From an uncultured bacterium (GTDB taxonomy: Bacteria > Atribacterota > Atribacteria > Atribacterales > Caldatribacteriaceae): DNA of 64,000 nt. Positions 16,953-25,586 of the stretch are shown piece after piece; the first letter of the stretch is position 1, and every line of letters starts with the position of its first letter. The DNA lies in the NCBI GenBank assembly GCA_937922705.1, contig CALAIW010000005.1, forward strand, positions 39,727 to 103,726. Direction: 5' to 3'. Under the pieces are notes generated by a model. It worked only from the letters and a program-made list of their open reading frames with translations. It did no database searches and was not told the origin of the DNA. Both the position numbers and the translations under genes were made by a program.

Positions 16953-18268
16953 GAAGCAACCTCCCCAAAGAGTTCCTCAAGCCACTTCATGGTCTCCTCA
17001 AATGGTGCAGGTTCATCAATCCCCTGGCGGAGGAATTCCCTAACCCGGTCGATCATAGCAAGCGCGTAGTCAATACGGGGATTTGATCCCCGCTCATAAG
17101 CACCAATGTTAATAAGGTCCTCAGCATCCTGGTACACGGCAAGGATCTCCCGGAGTTTCTGCGCCATCGCCTGATGGCGGGGGCTTGTGATATCAGGCAT
17201 GAGTCGGCTCACACTCTGGAGAATATCGATAGCTGGATAGTGACCAGAGAAAGAGAGCTTCCGGGAAAGAACAATGTGTCCATCAAGGATGGAACGAACC
17301 GTATCCGCAACAGGATCATTCATATCATCGCCCTCAACGAGTACGGTGTACAAAGCAGTAATGGTTCCCCGAGCAAAATTTCCCGTTCGCTCCATGAGGC
17401 GGGGAAGCATGGTAAAGACCGAAGGAGTATACCCACGAGTCGTAGGTGGTTCTCCAACAGCAAGGCCAAGTTCCCGTTGTGCCATGGCAAGACGGGTTAC
17501 CGAGTCCATCATAAAAAGTACGTCCTTACCTTTATCCCGGAAGTACTCGGCAATCGCTGTGGCGCAGAAGGCAGCCTTAATACGCAGGAGGGGGGCCTGG
17601 TCTGAAGTCGCCACAACGATACAACTCCGACGCAATCCCTCTTCTTTAAGGTCCCGCTCGATGAACTCCTTCACCTCTCTTCCCCGCTCTCCCACCAGAG
17701 CAATCACGTTCACTTCGCTTTGCGCCCGACGAGCAATCATGCCAAGGAGCGTGCTCTTGCCCACACCACTTCCCGCAAAAATGCCGATCCTCTGCCCTTT
17801 TCCGCAGGTCAGGGCAGCGTCGATAGCTCGAATGCCAAGAGGGAGAACCTCCCGGATACGCCGCCTTGAGAGGGGATTAGGCGGATCGCACTCAAGGGGG
17901 TATTCTGTTTCCGCCTCGAGAGGTCCTTTCCCATCAATAGGTTCTCCCAAAGCGTTGAGGACCCTTCCAAGAACCCCCATACCCACCTTCACCCCTCCTC
18001 GCCTCCCCAAGGCAACAACCTCACTTCCAAGTTCAATGCCATTTCGGTCTCCCAAAGGCATAAGAAGCGTCCGTTCCCCCCGGAATCCGACAACCTCTGC
18101 AAGGACTTCCCGTTCCCCCTCCCGGGAACGAATGAGGCAGACTTCCCCAACCTTGCACGAAGGCCCCTGGGCCTCAACAACTATGCCCACCGACTGCACC
18201 ACCCTGCCATTGACCCGAAGGGTCTCAACACCTCTCAGGTGTTCCCGAATTTTCGCCACGTTCAGCAT
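16949..18268 (-). CDS. fliI: Flagellum-specific ATPase FliI
   Basis: FliI is the hexameric ATPase that assists unfolding and export. The frame extends to 18301, but ATG 18268 follows a strong AGGGAGG ribosome-binding site with 6-bp spacing and gives the usual 439 aa (MLNVAKIREHLRGVETLRVNGRV). Walker A is FAGSGVGKST near 164-173, Walker B DVLFMMDSVTRLAMAQREL, followed by the family signature GEPPTTRGYTPSVFTMLPRLMERTG. Its 5' end overlaps fliH by 44 bp in another frame. Confidence 0.97.
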   Translation of the reverse strand: MLNVAKIREHLRGVETLRVNGRVVQSVGIVVEAQGPSCKVGEVCLIRSREGEREVLAEVVGFRGERTLLMPLGDRNGIELGSEVVALGRRGGVKVGMGVLGRVLNALGEPIDGKGPLEAETEYPLECDPPNPLSRRRIREVLPLGIRAIDAALTCGKGQRIGIFAGSGVGKSTLLGMIARRAQSEVNVIALVGERGREVKEFIERDLKEEGLRRSCIVVATSDQAPLLRIKAAFCATAIAEYFRDKGKDVLFMMDSVTRLAMAQRELGLAVGEPPTTRGYTPSVFTMLPRLMERTGNFARGTITALYTVLVEGDDMNDPVADTVRSILDGHIVLSRKLSFSGHYPAIDILQSVSRLMPDITSPRHQAMAQKLREILAVYQDAEDLINIGAYERGSNPRIDYALAMIDRVREFLRQGIDEPAPFEETMKWLEELFGEVAS

Positions 18269-18989
18269 CGTTTTCCTCCCTGAGGAATCGCTCAACCTCA
18301 TCCCGCAAAATAGCTATCTGCGTCTCTATTCGAGCGTCCACGTTACCAAACTGCGTTTCTAAAACGCATCCACCCTTTGTCACCCTTGGGTCTTCTTTCA
18401 CCTCGAGGAACTCAAGACCATCAACACGTTGGATGAGTTCTTCCCTCATATCCCGTACCAGGGCACACTCTTCAGGGTGTACCCGAACAATGACTCGTTC
18501 CCTTTGAGCAAGCCGAAGCAGCGCTCGTGCAATGGTTTCTCCAACAAAAGGTACTCGTTCTGCTTCCCTTCGGATAACTTTTTCTGCCAAAGCGAAGACA
18601 AGCTCGCAGAGAGGTTCCTGGAGCACCCTCCAGTTGTGCTCTCGAGACTTCTGAAACTCCCTAAAAATGCGCTCAAAAACTCGAATTTTTTCCTCCCAAA
18701 GTTTCCGTCCCGCTTCTTTCCCCTTCTTTTCCCCCTCACGCCATCCTTCCTCATAGGCTTTTTGACGGATAGCTTCGGCTGCTTCCTGCGCTTCCTGTAC
18801 GATTCGCTGGGCTTCCTTTGCGGCTTCCTCAAGAACCACCTTTCGAAGCTCGGCAAACTCTTCAAGAGAGGGAGGAGCTCCTTGTGACTCTTGAGGCTCC
18901 TTTTGCTCTACATGCCCCACAAGGACACACTGCTTGACATATTCCACCCGCTTGTAGACCCTAGACAATGATTTCGTCCTCCCCTCCAC
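18225..18989 (-). CDS. fliH: Flagellar assembly protein FliH
   Basis: FliH is the peripheral stalk and negative regulator of FliI. The 254-aa protein has a long charged coiled-coil middle (LRKVVLEEAAKEAQRIVQEAQEAAEAIRQKAYEEGWREGEKKGKE, matching the AxxxG-like repeat region) and a C-terminal V-ATPase E-subunit-like domain (ALAEKVIRREAERVPF, VRVHPEECALVR, GGCVLETQFGNVDARIETQI). Start is GTG 18989, overlapping fliG by 29 bp; TTG 18968 behind a GGGGAGGA stretch is an alternative. Confidence 0.94.
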   Translation of the reverse strand: MEGRTKSLSRVYKRVEYVKQCVLVGHVEQKEPQESQGAPPSLEEFAELRKVVLEEAAKEAQRIVQEAQEAAEAIRQKAYEEGWREGEKKGKEAGRKLWEEKIRVFERIFREFQKSREHNWRVLQEPLCELVFALAEKVIRREAERVPFVGETIARALLRLAQRERVIVRVHPEECALVRDMREELIQRVDGLEFLEVKEDPRVTKGGCVLETQFGNVDARIETQIAILRDEVERFLREENDAERGENSGTPERC

Positions 18990-19986
18990 GAGCTATGACA
19001 ATCTCGCCAGCTTCTTCAAGACGCCTGATAACATTCACAATCTTCTGCTGCGCCTCGTTCACCAGACGTGCCCGTACCGGCCCCATGTACTCCATGTCTT
19101 CTTTGAGCATCTGGGCTGCTCGCTGCGACATATTTCGGAAAATCTTCTCCTGCACCTCCTGGGATGCACCCTTAAGAGCAAGAGCCAAGTCTTTTGTGTC
19201 AACCTGGCGGAGCACAAGCTGTATTGCTCGATCGTCAAGAAGGACAATATCCTCAAAAACAAACATTTCCGATTTGATCTCCTCAGCAAGGGTAGGGTCT
19301 TTCTCTTCAAGAGCCTCGAGAATACTTTTCTCCGTTCCTCGGTCGCTCTTATTAAGAATCTCGATGAGTTTTTTCTTCCCACCCACTCGGGTGAAATCCT
19401 GAGTCAAGAACGTTGAAATCTTTCGCTCCAGAACTGCTTCAATCTCTCGCACAACCTCAGGGCTTGTGCGATCCATAAGCGCAATACGCATAGCCACTTC
19501 CCCACGAATACTCTCGGGGAGGTTGCCAAGAATTGCCGCCGACTGTTCTGGTTTGAGGTAGGAAAGGATGAGCGCAATAGTTTGAGGGTGTTCTCCCTGA
19601 ATGAAGTTGAGAATCTGCAGGGGGTCAGCTCGTCGCAGGGCTTCAAAAGGAGTGACCTCTAAAGTTGCTGAAAGCCGAGAGATGATTTCCTGGGCCTTGT
19701 GAGGACCAAGAGCTTTTTCAAGGAGTTGCCGGGCGTACTCAATGCCACCTTGGGAGATGTAGTGCTGGGCAAGAGCCATGTGATAGAATTCATTGATCAC
19801 CTCATCCCGAATCTCTGGAGGGACCTTTTCTAAGGTGGCAATTTCCAGGGTCAAATCCTCAATTTCCTCGTCAGTCAGACGTTTCAGAATCTGCGCTGCA
19901 AGGTCAGGCCCAAGACTGACAAGAAGGATAGCTGCTTTCTGCCTCCCCGTGAGGTGTTTCCGAGGGACAAGGGCCATATTCCTCAC
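18961..19986 (-). CDS. fliG: Flagellar motor switch protein FliG
   Basis: FliG joins the MS ring to the C ring and takes torque from MotA. The 341-aa protein contains the N-terminal FliF-binding domain (LTGRQKAAILLVSLGPDLAAQILKRLTDEEIE), the middle domain with the EHPQTIALILSYLKPEQSAAILGNLP motif that contacts FliM, and the C-terminal torque helix with charged residues (DIVLLDDRAIQLVLRQVDTKDLALALKG). All three armadillo-like modules are present. Starts are GTG 19986 (4-bp overlap with fliF) or ATG 19977. Confidence 0.97.
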   Translation of the reverse strand: MRNMALVPRKHLTGRQKAAILLVSLGPDLAAQILKRLTDEEIEDLTLEIATLEKVPPEIRDEVINEFYHMALAQHYISQGGIEYARQLLEKALGPHKAQEIISRLSATLEVTPFEALRRADPLQILNFIQGEHPQTIALILSYLKPEQSAAILGNLPESIRGEVAMRIALMDRTSPEVVREIEAVLERKISTFLTQDFTRVGGKKKLIEILNKSDRGTEKSILEALEEKDPTLAEEIKSEMFVFEDIVLLDDRAIQLVLRQVDTKDLALALKGASQEVQEKIFRNMSQRAAQMLKEDMEYMGPVRARLVNEAQQKIVNVIRRLEEAGEIVIARGGEDEIIV

Positions 19987-21575
19987 TCCTCAGCAAGCCA
20001 ATTGCGAATCAGCTTAGCCACGTTATCTGGATTGGATTGCACAAGTTGCTGAATTTCTTCCTCCATTTTCTTCTGGAGCTCAAGGCGCATTTGCTCTTCA
20101 GGAGTAAGTTCCGGTGGACGGACAGAAGGAAGTTCCCTAACCGGTTCTTCCTCAGGAATCTCTGGAGCTTCGTAAAACTCTGCCACCACTTCCTGGGGAG
20201 TAGTGGCAGCAACAAGAATCCTCCGTCCAAGGGTGTAAAAGAGAAGCACAAAAAGCGCCACAAGTCCATATTTTACGAAAAGCTCAAGAAGATCCATGAA
20301 TTTCTGCGCTTTAAGGGCTTTTTCCTCTTCCTCCCACAGAGCCCGATTGAAAGGTAAAGCCTCAACAATAAGGGTATCTCCTCGGGTAAAGTCAAGACCT
20401 GCTGCTGCCTGGACAACAGAGCGTACTTTTTCCACCGCTTCTTGAGGAAGGGTGCTATCGACAAGAACCGCAACGGACAACCGTTCAATTTTCCCAGGAG
20501 AGGAACTGAAGCGCTCAAGGATACGGTTCACTTCGTAATTTACCGTCGATTCTCGTCGGGCATAGTTACTGCGTGTTCCTTGTCCTTCAGGCTCGGCGTA
20601 AATCGGGATGTTGGAAGCAACACCCGCTGTACCTCCGGGAGGATTTGCCATTCCCTGGTATCGTTCCTCAGTCTCTTTGGTGCTCCGAACGATACCCTCT
20701 CCCTCAAGAACCGGTTCAAAAACTTCTTTCTCCCCTTCCCGACGTTCAAAGTTCACCTCAGCACTTACCCGAACCACTGCCTGTCGAGAGCCCAAAACAC
20801 TCTCAAGCATCGTTTGAATCCGGCGGGTGAGAACTTCCTCTACTTCCTTTTTAATCTGCAGCTGTGCCGCAGTAAGATTGGTAAGACTAAGAAGCGTTGT
20901 CCCCTCTTTTGTTCCACTGGCCAGGACATTTCCCCGATCATCGACAATGGCCACTCTCTCAGGACTTAAACCTTCGACGCTGTTAGCCACAAGGTGGGCA
21001 ATCGCCTCAATCTGGCTTTCCTTCAAGGTTGCTCCAGGGCGAAGCCGCAAAACCACAGAAGCGGTGGGTTCTTTCTCCTCCTCGGCAAAAAGACGCTCCT
21101 CAGGAAGAACAAGGTGCACTCGCGCTGCTTCCACCTCTGCCAGGGTCATAATGGTTCGCTCAAGCTCTCCCTGAAGCGCCCTCTGGTAATTCACTCGCTG
21201 GAGAAAGCTCGTAAGCCCAAAGGCTCCCTTGTCGAAAATCTCAAAACCTGTCCCTCGTGAGGGAAAACCTTTCTGGGCGAGCTTCATCCGTGCTTCATAG
21301 AGCTTCTCCTGGGGCACTGCAACAACCGTTCCCCCGCTTGAGAGGCGATACGGAATGTTAAGCTCGCGTAACGTATCTACCACCCGACCGGTTTCCTGAG
21401 GATCGGAACTTCGGAAAAGAGGGGCATAATCAGGCTTCCCAGAGTACAGGAAAAGAGTGATAAGACCGGCAAAAAGCGCAGTGCTCACAAGAAGAAAGAG
21501 TACCCGCTGTGATGGAGTCATTCCCCCCCAAACACTCTTTACTTGCTCGGTAAAATCCGCAAAAGGACTTCGCAT
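19983..21575 (-). CDS. fliF: Flagellar MS-ring protein FliF
   Basis: FliF forms the MS ring in the inner membrane. The 530-aa protein has a first transmembrane helix at about 25-45 (RVLFLLVSTALFAGLITLFLY), two ring-building motifs including the YscJ-like block (LRELNIPYRLSSGGTVVAVPQEKLYEARMKLAQKGFP), a large periplasmic region, a second transmembrane helix near 435-455 (FVKYGLVALFVLLFYTLG) and a C-terminal FliG-binding tail ending VQSNPDNVAKLIRNWLAEE. Order and length are standard. Confidence 0.97.
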   Translation of the reverse strand: MRSPFADFTEQVKSVWGGMTPSQRVLFLLVSTALFAGLITLFLYSGKPDYAPLFRSSDPQETGRVVDTLRELNIPYRLSSGGTVVAVPQEKLYEARMKLAQKGFPSRGTGFEIFDKGAFGLTSFLQRVNYQRALQGELERTIMTLAEVEAARVHLVLPEERLFAEEEKEPTASVVLRLRPGATLKESQIEAIAHLVANSVEGLSPERVAIVDDRGNVLASGTKEGTTLLSLTNLTAAQLQIKKEVEEVLTRRIQTMLESVLGSRQAVVRVSAEVNFERREGEKEVFEPVLEGEGIVRSTKETEERYQGMANPPGGTAGVASNIPIYAEPEGQGTRSNYARRESTVNYEVNRILERFSSSPGKIERLSVAVLVDSTLPQEAVEKVRSVVQAAAGLDFTRGDTLIVEALPFNRALWEEEEKALKAQKFMDLLELFVKYGLVALFVLLFYTLGRRILVAATTPQEVVAEFYEAPEIPEEEPVRELPSVRPPELTPEEQMRLELQKKMEEEIQQLVQSNPDNVAKLIRNWLAEE

Positions 21576-21578
21576 TGC

Positions 21579-21869
21579 TTACACCTGCATCCGCATGATT
21601 TCCTGATACGCCTCAATAACCTTATTCCGTACCTGAACCGCAAGCCCTAAAGCGAGATTTGCCCGCTCAAGGGCGATAATTGCCCGGTGAAGGTTTTCTT
21701 CCTTCCCCAAAGCAACCTCAAGAACAGCTCTATCAGCCTCTTTTTGGAGGTTGTTCACTTCCTCAAGGGCCTGCCAGAGTTTCTCGGCAAAATCATGACC
21801 CCAAGAGGCCTTGGATGTCTCCTTTCCTAAGGATGGAGGAGTACCTAAGGTAAGGCGAGAAATTTCCAT
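21579..21869 (-). CDS. fliE: Flagellar hook-basal body protein FliE
   Basis: FliE connects the MS ring to the proximal rod. The 96-aa protein shows the family C-terminus FAEKLWQALEEVNNLQKEADRAVLEVALGKEENLHRAIIALERANLALGLAVQVRNKVIEAYQEIMRMQV, ending in the highly conserved basic-hydrophobic motif. Length is typical. It lies 3 bp before fliF and 13 bp after flgC. Confidence 0.95.
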   Translation of the reverse strand: MEISRLTLGTPPSLGKETSKASWGHDFAEKLWQALEEVNNLQKEADRAVLEVALGKEENLHRAIIALERANLALGLAVQVRNKVIEAYQEIMRMQV

Positions 21870-21882
21870 ACCCTATACCTCC

Positions 21883-22275
21883 TTACCGTCCGATGTTGAG
21901 GCTACTTGTGAGCATGCTCTTTGTAGCGTTCAAGGCGGCAACGTTAGCTTCATACGCTCGGGTTGCAGCAAGAAGATCCACCATCTCGTTCACCACAGAG
22001 ACGTTAGGGTACGCCACAAACCCCTCCTCGTTCGCATCGGGATGTCCAGGGTTATAGACAAGTCGAGGCGGAGTAGTCGTGTCCTCTCTGATTGCCGCCA
22101 CCTCTACACCCCCATCTCCTCGAGGCATAAATACCACTTCCTTGCGGCGATATGGCCCACCCTGAGGAGTACGGGTGGTTTCAGCGTTGGCGATATTTGT
22201 GGCAATGACACTCAAACGGAGTCGCTCAGCAGTGAGTGCCGACGCGCTAACATCAAAAGATCGGAAAATTCTCAT
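21883..22275 (-). CDS. flgC: Flagellar proximal rod protein FlgC
   Basis: FlgC is a proximal rod subunit. The 130-aa protein begins with the rod family motif FDVSASALTAERLRLSVIATNIANAETTRTPQGGPYRRKEVVF and ends VNEMVDLLAATRAYEANVAALNATKSMLTSSLNIG, giving the paired terminal helices of rod proteins. It directly abuts flgB. Confidence 0.96.
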   Translation of the reverse strand: MRIFRSFDVSASALTAERLRLSVIATNIANAETTRTPQGGPYRRKEVVFMPRGDGGVEVAAIREDTTTPPRLVYNPGHPDANEEGFVAYPNVSVVNEMVDLLAATRAYEANVAALNATKSMLTSSLNIGR

Positions 22276-22683
22276 TTACCGCACCTCCCGAATAACAGTT
22301 CGCAAAAGGCCAAGTTTATCAGATACCATGCGCGCAAGGGCTTGATAGTACAGGGCATTTTCAAGAACCAGAGTCATTTCCTTCTCCACATCAACCCCTG
22401 AACGGTCCTGACGCACCGAGTACCCTTCTTCTATAGTGTTGAAGCCTTTTGCGCTCTCTTTGCTCTCTCCAAAGTGCCTTGGATGGGTTACTGAGAGAGG
22501 CAACGCATCTTTTGCTTTTAGGACCTCCTGAAAGACCCCCACAAAATCTATATCTTTTCTTTTGTAACGAGGTGTTTCAACATTGGCTACGTTCTCAGCA
22601 AGAACGCGCTGGCGAGCCATAGAGTAATCAAGCCCTCGAGTAAGAACCCGCATCGTTGTATCCATCATGATGTCGAAAGGCAT
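22276..22683 (-). CDS. flgB: Flagellar proximal rod protein FlgB (first gene of the operon)
   Basis: FlgB is a proximal rod subunit. The 135-aa protein has the motif RVLTRGLDYSMARQRVLAENVANVETPRYKRKDIDF at its N-terminus and the C-terminal block NALYYQALARMVSDKLGLLRTVIREVR. The ATG follows a GGAGG ribosome-binding site at 9-bp spacing. It is the first gene of the 22-kb operon and is divergent from purK; the promoter must lie in the 95-bp gap, where a 19-bp inverted repeat is present but no convincing -10/-35 pair. Confidence 0.96.
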   Translation of the reverse strand: MPFDIMMDTTMRVLTRGLDYSMARQRVLAENVANVETPRYKRKDIDFVGVFQEVLKAKDALPLSVTHPRHFGESKESAKGFNTIEEGYSVRQDRSGVDVEKEMTLVLENALYYQALARMVSDKLGLLRTVIREVR

Positions 22684-22702
22684 ATTCTCAACCTCCGAAA
22701 TA

Positions 22703-22721
22703 GCAAGATGAAATATCTTGC
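22703..22721. promoter_or_regulatory. Inverted repeat in the flgB-purK divergent intergenic region
   Basis: The repeat GCAAGAT-N5-ATCTTGC is a perfect 7-bp inverted repeat inside the 95-bp gap between the first flagellar gene and purK. Its size and placement fit a dimeric regulator site that could control either or both operons. No regulator is identified, and a short repeat like this can occur by chance. Confidence 0.4.
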
Positions 22722-22752
22722 CAAATTCCCTTCAGAAGACCAGAAGTCCCTG

Positions 22753-22761
22753 TGGTACAAT
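22753..22761 (+). promoter_or_regulatory. Extended -10 promoter for purK
   Basis: The sequence TGGTACAAT is an extended -10 element (TGn followed by TACAAT) 18 bp before the preferred purK ATG at 22779. No good -35 hexamer is seen at 17 bp, which fits an extended -10 promoter. The predicted leader is about 11 nt, with only a weak GGTGG upstream of the start. Confidence 0.55.
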
Positions 22762-22778
22762 GGACACTGGTGGTCTTT

Positions 22779-23966
22779 ATGAAGGCATTTCGTTTTCCTT
22801 TCTTTCGGCTTGGTATCATTGGTGGTGGACAACTTGCCAAAATGATGACCCAGGAAGCAAAAAAGATGGGGCTTTTTGTAACCATTCTTGATCCAACCCC
22901 GGCATCCCCCGCCGCTCAGGTGGCAGATGAGGAAATTATCGCTGGGTTCTACGACGAGGAAGGATTGGCAAAGCTCTGTGCCACAAGCGACATCGTTACC
23001 TACGATATTGAACATGTGAACGCACCATTTCTAAAGTCCCTCCCTGGAAAGGAAAAGATTCGTCCATCTCCAGAGCTCCTCGAAACTATCCAAGATAAGT
23101 TCCGGCAGCGGGTAGTCCTCAACGAAGCCGGGCTTCCTGTCCCCCCTTTTGCTCTCCTTGAAGAGGACAAAATCTCCGCCTTTCAAGCCTTTGGATTTCC
23201 TCTGGTGCAGAAAGCCCGCTTCGGAGGATACGATGGAAGGGGTGTAGTTACCCTGAAAAGTGCAGAGGATCTTCCCAAGCGCCTCAAAGGACCATCCTTT
23301 CTTGAAGCGTATGTGCCAATCGAAAAAGAACTTGCCGTTCTTGTAGCCCGAAGTGTCACCGGGGAAGTCCGAGTATACCCGGTTGTTGAGATGCTCTTTG
23401 AGCCTAAAGCACACATCTGTGACCTTGTCCTCGCTCCAGCTCGCATTCCAGAGAGTATCGCGGAAGAAGCACAGTCTTTGGGAATACGGTGCGTAGAGGT
23501 TCTTAACGGTGTGGGGATTTTCGCTATTGAGATGTTCCTTACAAAAGACCGAAAACTCCTTATCAACGAGATTGCCCCTCGACCTCACAATTCAGGTCAT
23601 TTCACTATTGAGGCATGTGCTACTTCCCAGTTTGAGGAACACTTGCGGGCCATTCTTGGCCTTCCTCTGGGGTCGACACAACTCCTTACCCCTGCGGTCA
23701 TGGTAAACCTTCTTGGAGAAGAAGGAGAAAGTGGTCCACCAATCGTTGAAGGTCTTGAGGAAGCACTGGCTATTGAAGGGGTCTCTTTCCACTTCTACGG
23801 AAAATGGGAAACTCGTCCGTTTCGAAAAATGGGACATGTAACGGTAATCGATGCAACCCTTGAAGGAGCCCTCACAAAAGCACTCAAGGTAAAGGAGATT
23901 CTCAAAATAAAAGGGGAAAGGAAGGAAAAGGAATATGCCTCTTGTTGGCATCATCATGGGGAGTGA
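22779..23966 (+). CDS. purK: 5-(carboxyamino)imidazole ribonucleotide synthase PurK
   Basis: PurK uses ATP and bicarbonate to carboxylate aminoimidazole ribonucleotide in purine synthesis. The frame opens at 22752, but that codon lies inside the promoter -10; ATG 22779 gives 395 aa and places the family N-terminus [21 protein letters not shown] correctly. ATP-grasp features follow: [36 protein letters not shown] and the C-terminal [25 protein letters not shown]. It overlaps purE by 32 bp. Confidence 0.96.
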   Translation: MKAFRFPFFRLGIIGGGQLAKMMTQEAKKMGLFVTILDPTPASPAAQVADEEIIAGFYDEEGLAKLCATSDIVTYDIEHVNAPFLKSLPGKEKIRPSPELLETIQDKFRQRVVLNEAGLPVPPFALLEEDKISAFQAFGFPLVQKARFGGYDGRGVVTLKSAEDLPKRLKGPSFLEAYVPIEKELAVLVARSVTGEVRVYPVVEMLFEPKAHICDLVLAPARIPESIAEEAQSLGIRCVEVLNGVGIFAIEMFLTKDRKLLINEIAPRPHNSGHFTIEACATSQFEEHLRAILGLPLGSTQLLTPAVMVNLLGEEGESGPPIVEGLEEALAIEGVSFHFYGKWETRPFRKMGHVTVIDATLEGALTKALKVKEILKIKGERKEKEYASCWHHHGE

Positions 23967-24435
23967 CTCAGACCTTCCGGTTATGGAAGAAGCGGCAAAG
24001 ATTCTTGAAGAGTTTGGGGTGAGTTACGAGATAACCATCGTTTCAGCCCATCGAACTCCTGAGCGTATGTTCCGGTACGCCCAGGAAGCGGAGAAACGGG
24101 GTATTGAGGTCATCATTGCTGGGGCAGGGGGAGCAGCACACCTCCCTGGCATGGTGGCATCTCTGACCCCGCTACCAGTCATTGGGGTTCCGGTGAAAAG
24201 TGCTGCCCTTCAAGGGCTTGATTCACTTCTTTCTATTGTGCAGATGCCCCCTGGAGTTCCCGTTGCTACTGTAGCCATTAATGGGGCAAGAAATGCGGGA
24301 ATACTGGCTGCAGAAATTCTGGGAATTAAGTACCCAGAAATCCGAGAACGGGTGCGCCAGTACAAAGAGTCCATGCGGAAAAATGTGGAAGCAAAAGCCC
24401 AAGAAATCGAACGAGGGTTCCCCGGTAATGTCTGA
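23935..24435 (+). CDS. purE: N5-carboxyaminoimidazole ribonucleotide mutase PurE
   Basis: PurE moves the carboxyl group on the PurK product to give CAIR. The 166-aa protein has the class I signature: [42 protein letters not shown], then [26 protein letters not shown] and [19 protein letters not shown]. The ATG has an AGGAA-rich upstream stretch and lies within the end of purK in another frame, so purK-purE are translationally coupled. Confidence 0.97.
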   Translation: MPLVGIIMGSDSDLPVMEEAAKILEEFGVSYEITIVSAHRTPERMFRYAQEAEKRGIEVIIAGAGGAAHLPGMVASLTPLPVIGVPVKSAALQGLDSLLSIVQMPPGVPVATVAINGARNAGILAAEILGIKYPEIRERVRQYKESMRKNVEAKAQEIERGFPGNV

Positions 24436-24964
24436 AAAGCGGTTTTCACTCTTTGCGCTTTTTTGGACTTTTCTGAAAATCGGAGCCTTCACCTGGGGAG
24501 GAGGATATGCCATGATTCCGCTCATACGGAAAGAGATTGTCGAAAGACATAAACTCCTCTCTGAAGAAGCCTTTCTTGAAGTTCTTTCCCTTGCCCAGAG
24601 CCTTCCTGGAGCTATTGCCATCAACACCGCTTCTTTTGTCGGGCTCTCCCTTGGTGGGGTGAGGACACAGCTTCTCCTTGTCCTTGCCACCGTCCTCCCT
24701 TCTTTCAGCTCTATTGTTGCCGCTGCCTTTGTGTTTCTTCGCTTTCGGGAACTCCCTTTCGTTCAAGCTTTCTTTCGGGGAGCCCTTGCTGTAATTGCTT
24801 CACTCATTGCCCTGTCGATTTGGCAGATTGGGACAAAGATAGCTCAAGACACCCTCGATCTTGTCATTGCCGCGTTCCTCCTTTTGCTCCTTCTTTGCAC
24901 CAAAGTGCATCCACTCTTTATCGTCCTTCTTGGCGGAGGGCTTGGGGTGTTTCTCAAGCGATGA
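24428..24964 (+). CDS. Chromate transporter family protein, first half-size subunit
   Basis: A 178-aa membrane protein equal to one CHR domain. The start at ATG 24428 overlaps the purE stop by 8 bp; the ORF-track start lies inside purE. The family motif [58 protein letters not shown] is complete, followed by four to five hydrophobic helices. Short CHR proteins usually work as pairs, one per gene, and the next gene is the partner. Chromate export is known for some members; the natural substrate here is not shown. Confidence 0.9.
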   Translation: MSEKRFSLFALFWTFLKIGAFTWGGGYAMIPLIRKEIVERHKLLSEEAFLEVLSLAQSLPGAIAINTASFVGLSLGGVRTQLLLVLATVLPSFSSIVAAAFVFLRFRELPFVQAFFRGALAVIASLIALSIWQIGTKIAQDTLDLVIAAFLLLLLLCTKVHPLFIVLLGGGLGVFLKR

Positions 24965-25488
24965 CCTATGTTCTCCTTTTCCTCGCCTTCTTGCGAGTTG
25001 GCGTCTTCTCCTTCGGTGGGGGACTCGCTGCACTCCCCCTCATTGAAAGAGAAATTGTGGACACCCACCACTGGCTTACGAAACAAGAATTTCTCGAGCT
25101 CTTGCCCCTCTCGCAACTCACCCCTGGGCCCATTGCCATTAATGCCGCAACATTCACAGGGTTTAAAATTGGGGGAATTTTGGGAGCCTTTGTTGCCACA
25201 GCTTCGTTCTGTTTTCCCTCTCTTGTTCTTACACTCCTTATAACCTTTTTCTTGAATCACTTTCGAGAAAACCCCTGGGTAGCACGATTTTTGGGGGGTC
25301 TTCGCCCCGTGCTGCTTGCCCTCCTCCTTCGCGCAGCCTTCTCAGTAATCCGCGACGGTATTCAGGACCCTTTTGCCCTTATCGTAAGCATTGCCTGTGG
25401 CATACTCCTTCTCTCGAAGAAAGTGGAAGAAATATCCCTGCTTCTTGTGGGAGGCGTTCTTGGCCTCCTCTGGTATTGGTTACGGTAA
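24961..25488 (+). CDS. Chromate transporter family protein, second half-size subunit
   Basis: A 175-aa CHR-domain protein starting at ATG 24961, which overlaps the previous stop as ATGA; the longer frame on the track is not used. The motif FLRVGVFSFGGGLAALPLIEREIVDTHHWLTKQEFLELLPLSQLTPGPIAINAATFTGFKIGG matches the second-half paralogue, and the rest is hydrophobic helices. The two genes form a heterodimeric CHR transporter and, by coupling, belong to the purKE transcript although no functional link to purines is known. Confidence 0.9.
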   Translation: MTYVLLFLAFLRVGVFSFGGGLAALPLIEREIVDTHHWLTKQEFLELLPLSQLTPGPIAINAATFTGFKIGGILGAFVATASFCFPSLVLTLLITFFLNHFRENPWVARFLGGLRPVLLALLLRAAFSVIRDGIQDPFALIVSIACGILLLSKKVEEISLLLVGGVLGLLWYWLR

Positions 25489-25551
25489 AATTTTGAAAAG
25501 GGAGAAAAATTCCAAAGTGGTGCATCACAGGCATTTCCTCCCTAGTTTGGG

Positions 25552-25580
25552 TTGCACCTTTTGTTCCTTTCCGCTAAGAT
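25552..25580 (+). promoter_or_regulatory. Sigma-A type promoter of hflK, predicted leaderless
   Basis: TTGCAC and TAAGAT are separated by exactly 17 bp in the 98-bp gap before hflK. The -10 ends at 25580, so transcription should begin close to 25587, which is the hflK ATG itself. There is no Shine-Dalgarno sequence between, so the message is predicted to be leaderless. Confidence 0.65.
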
Positions 25581-25586
25581 AAAAAC

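Noticed and set aside
17274-18362. 362-aa plus-strand ORF, rich in Arg/Ser/Pro
   Set aside because: It is antisense to fliI and has low-complexity shadow composition.
24820-24960. 47-residue N-terminal extension of the second CHR gene on the ORF track
   Set aside because: It lies inside the first CHR gene in another frame, and ATG 24961 with ATGA overlap gives the family N-terminus.
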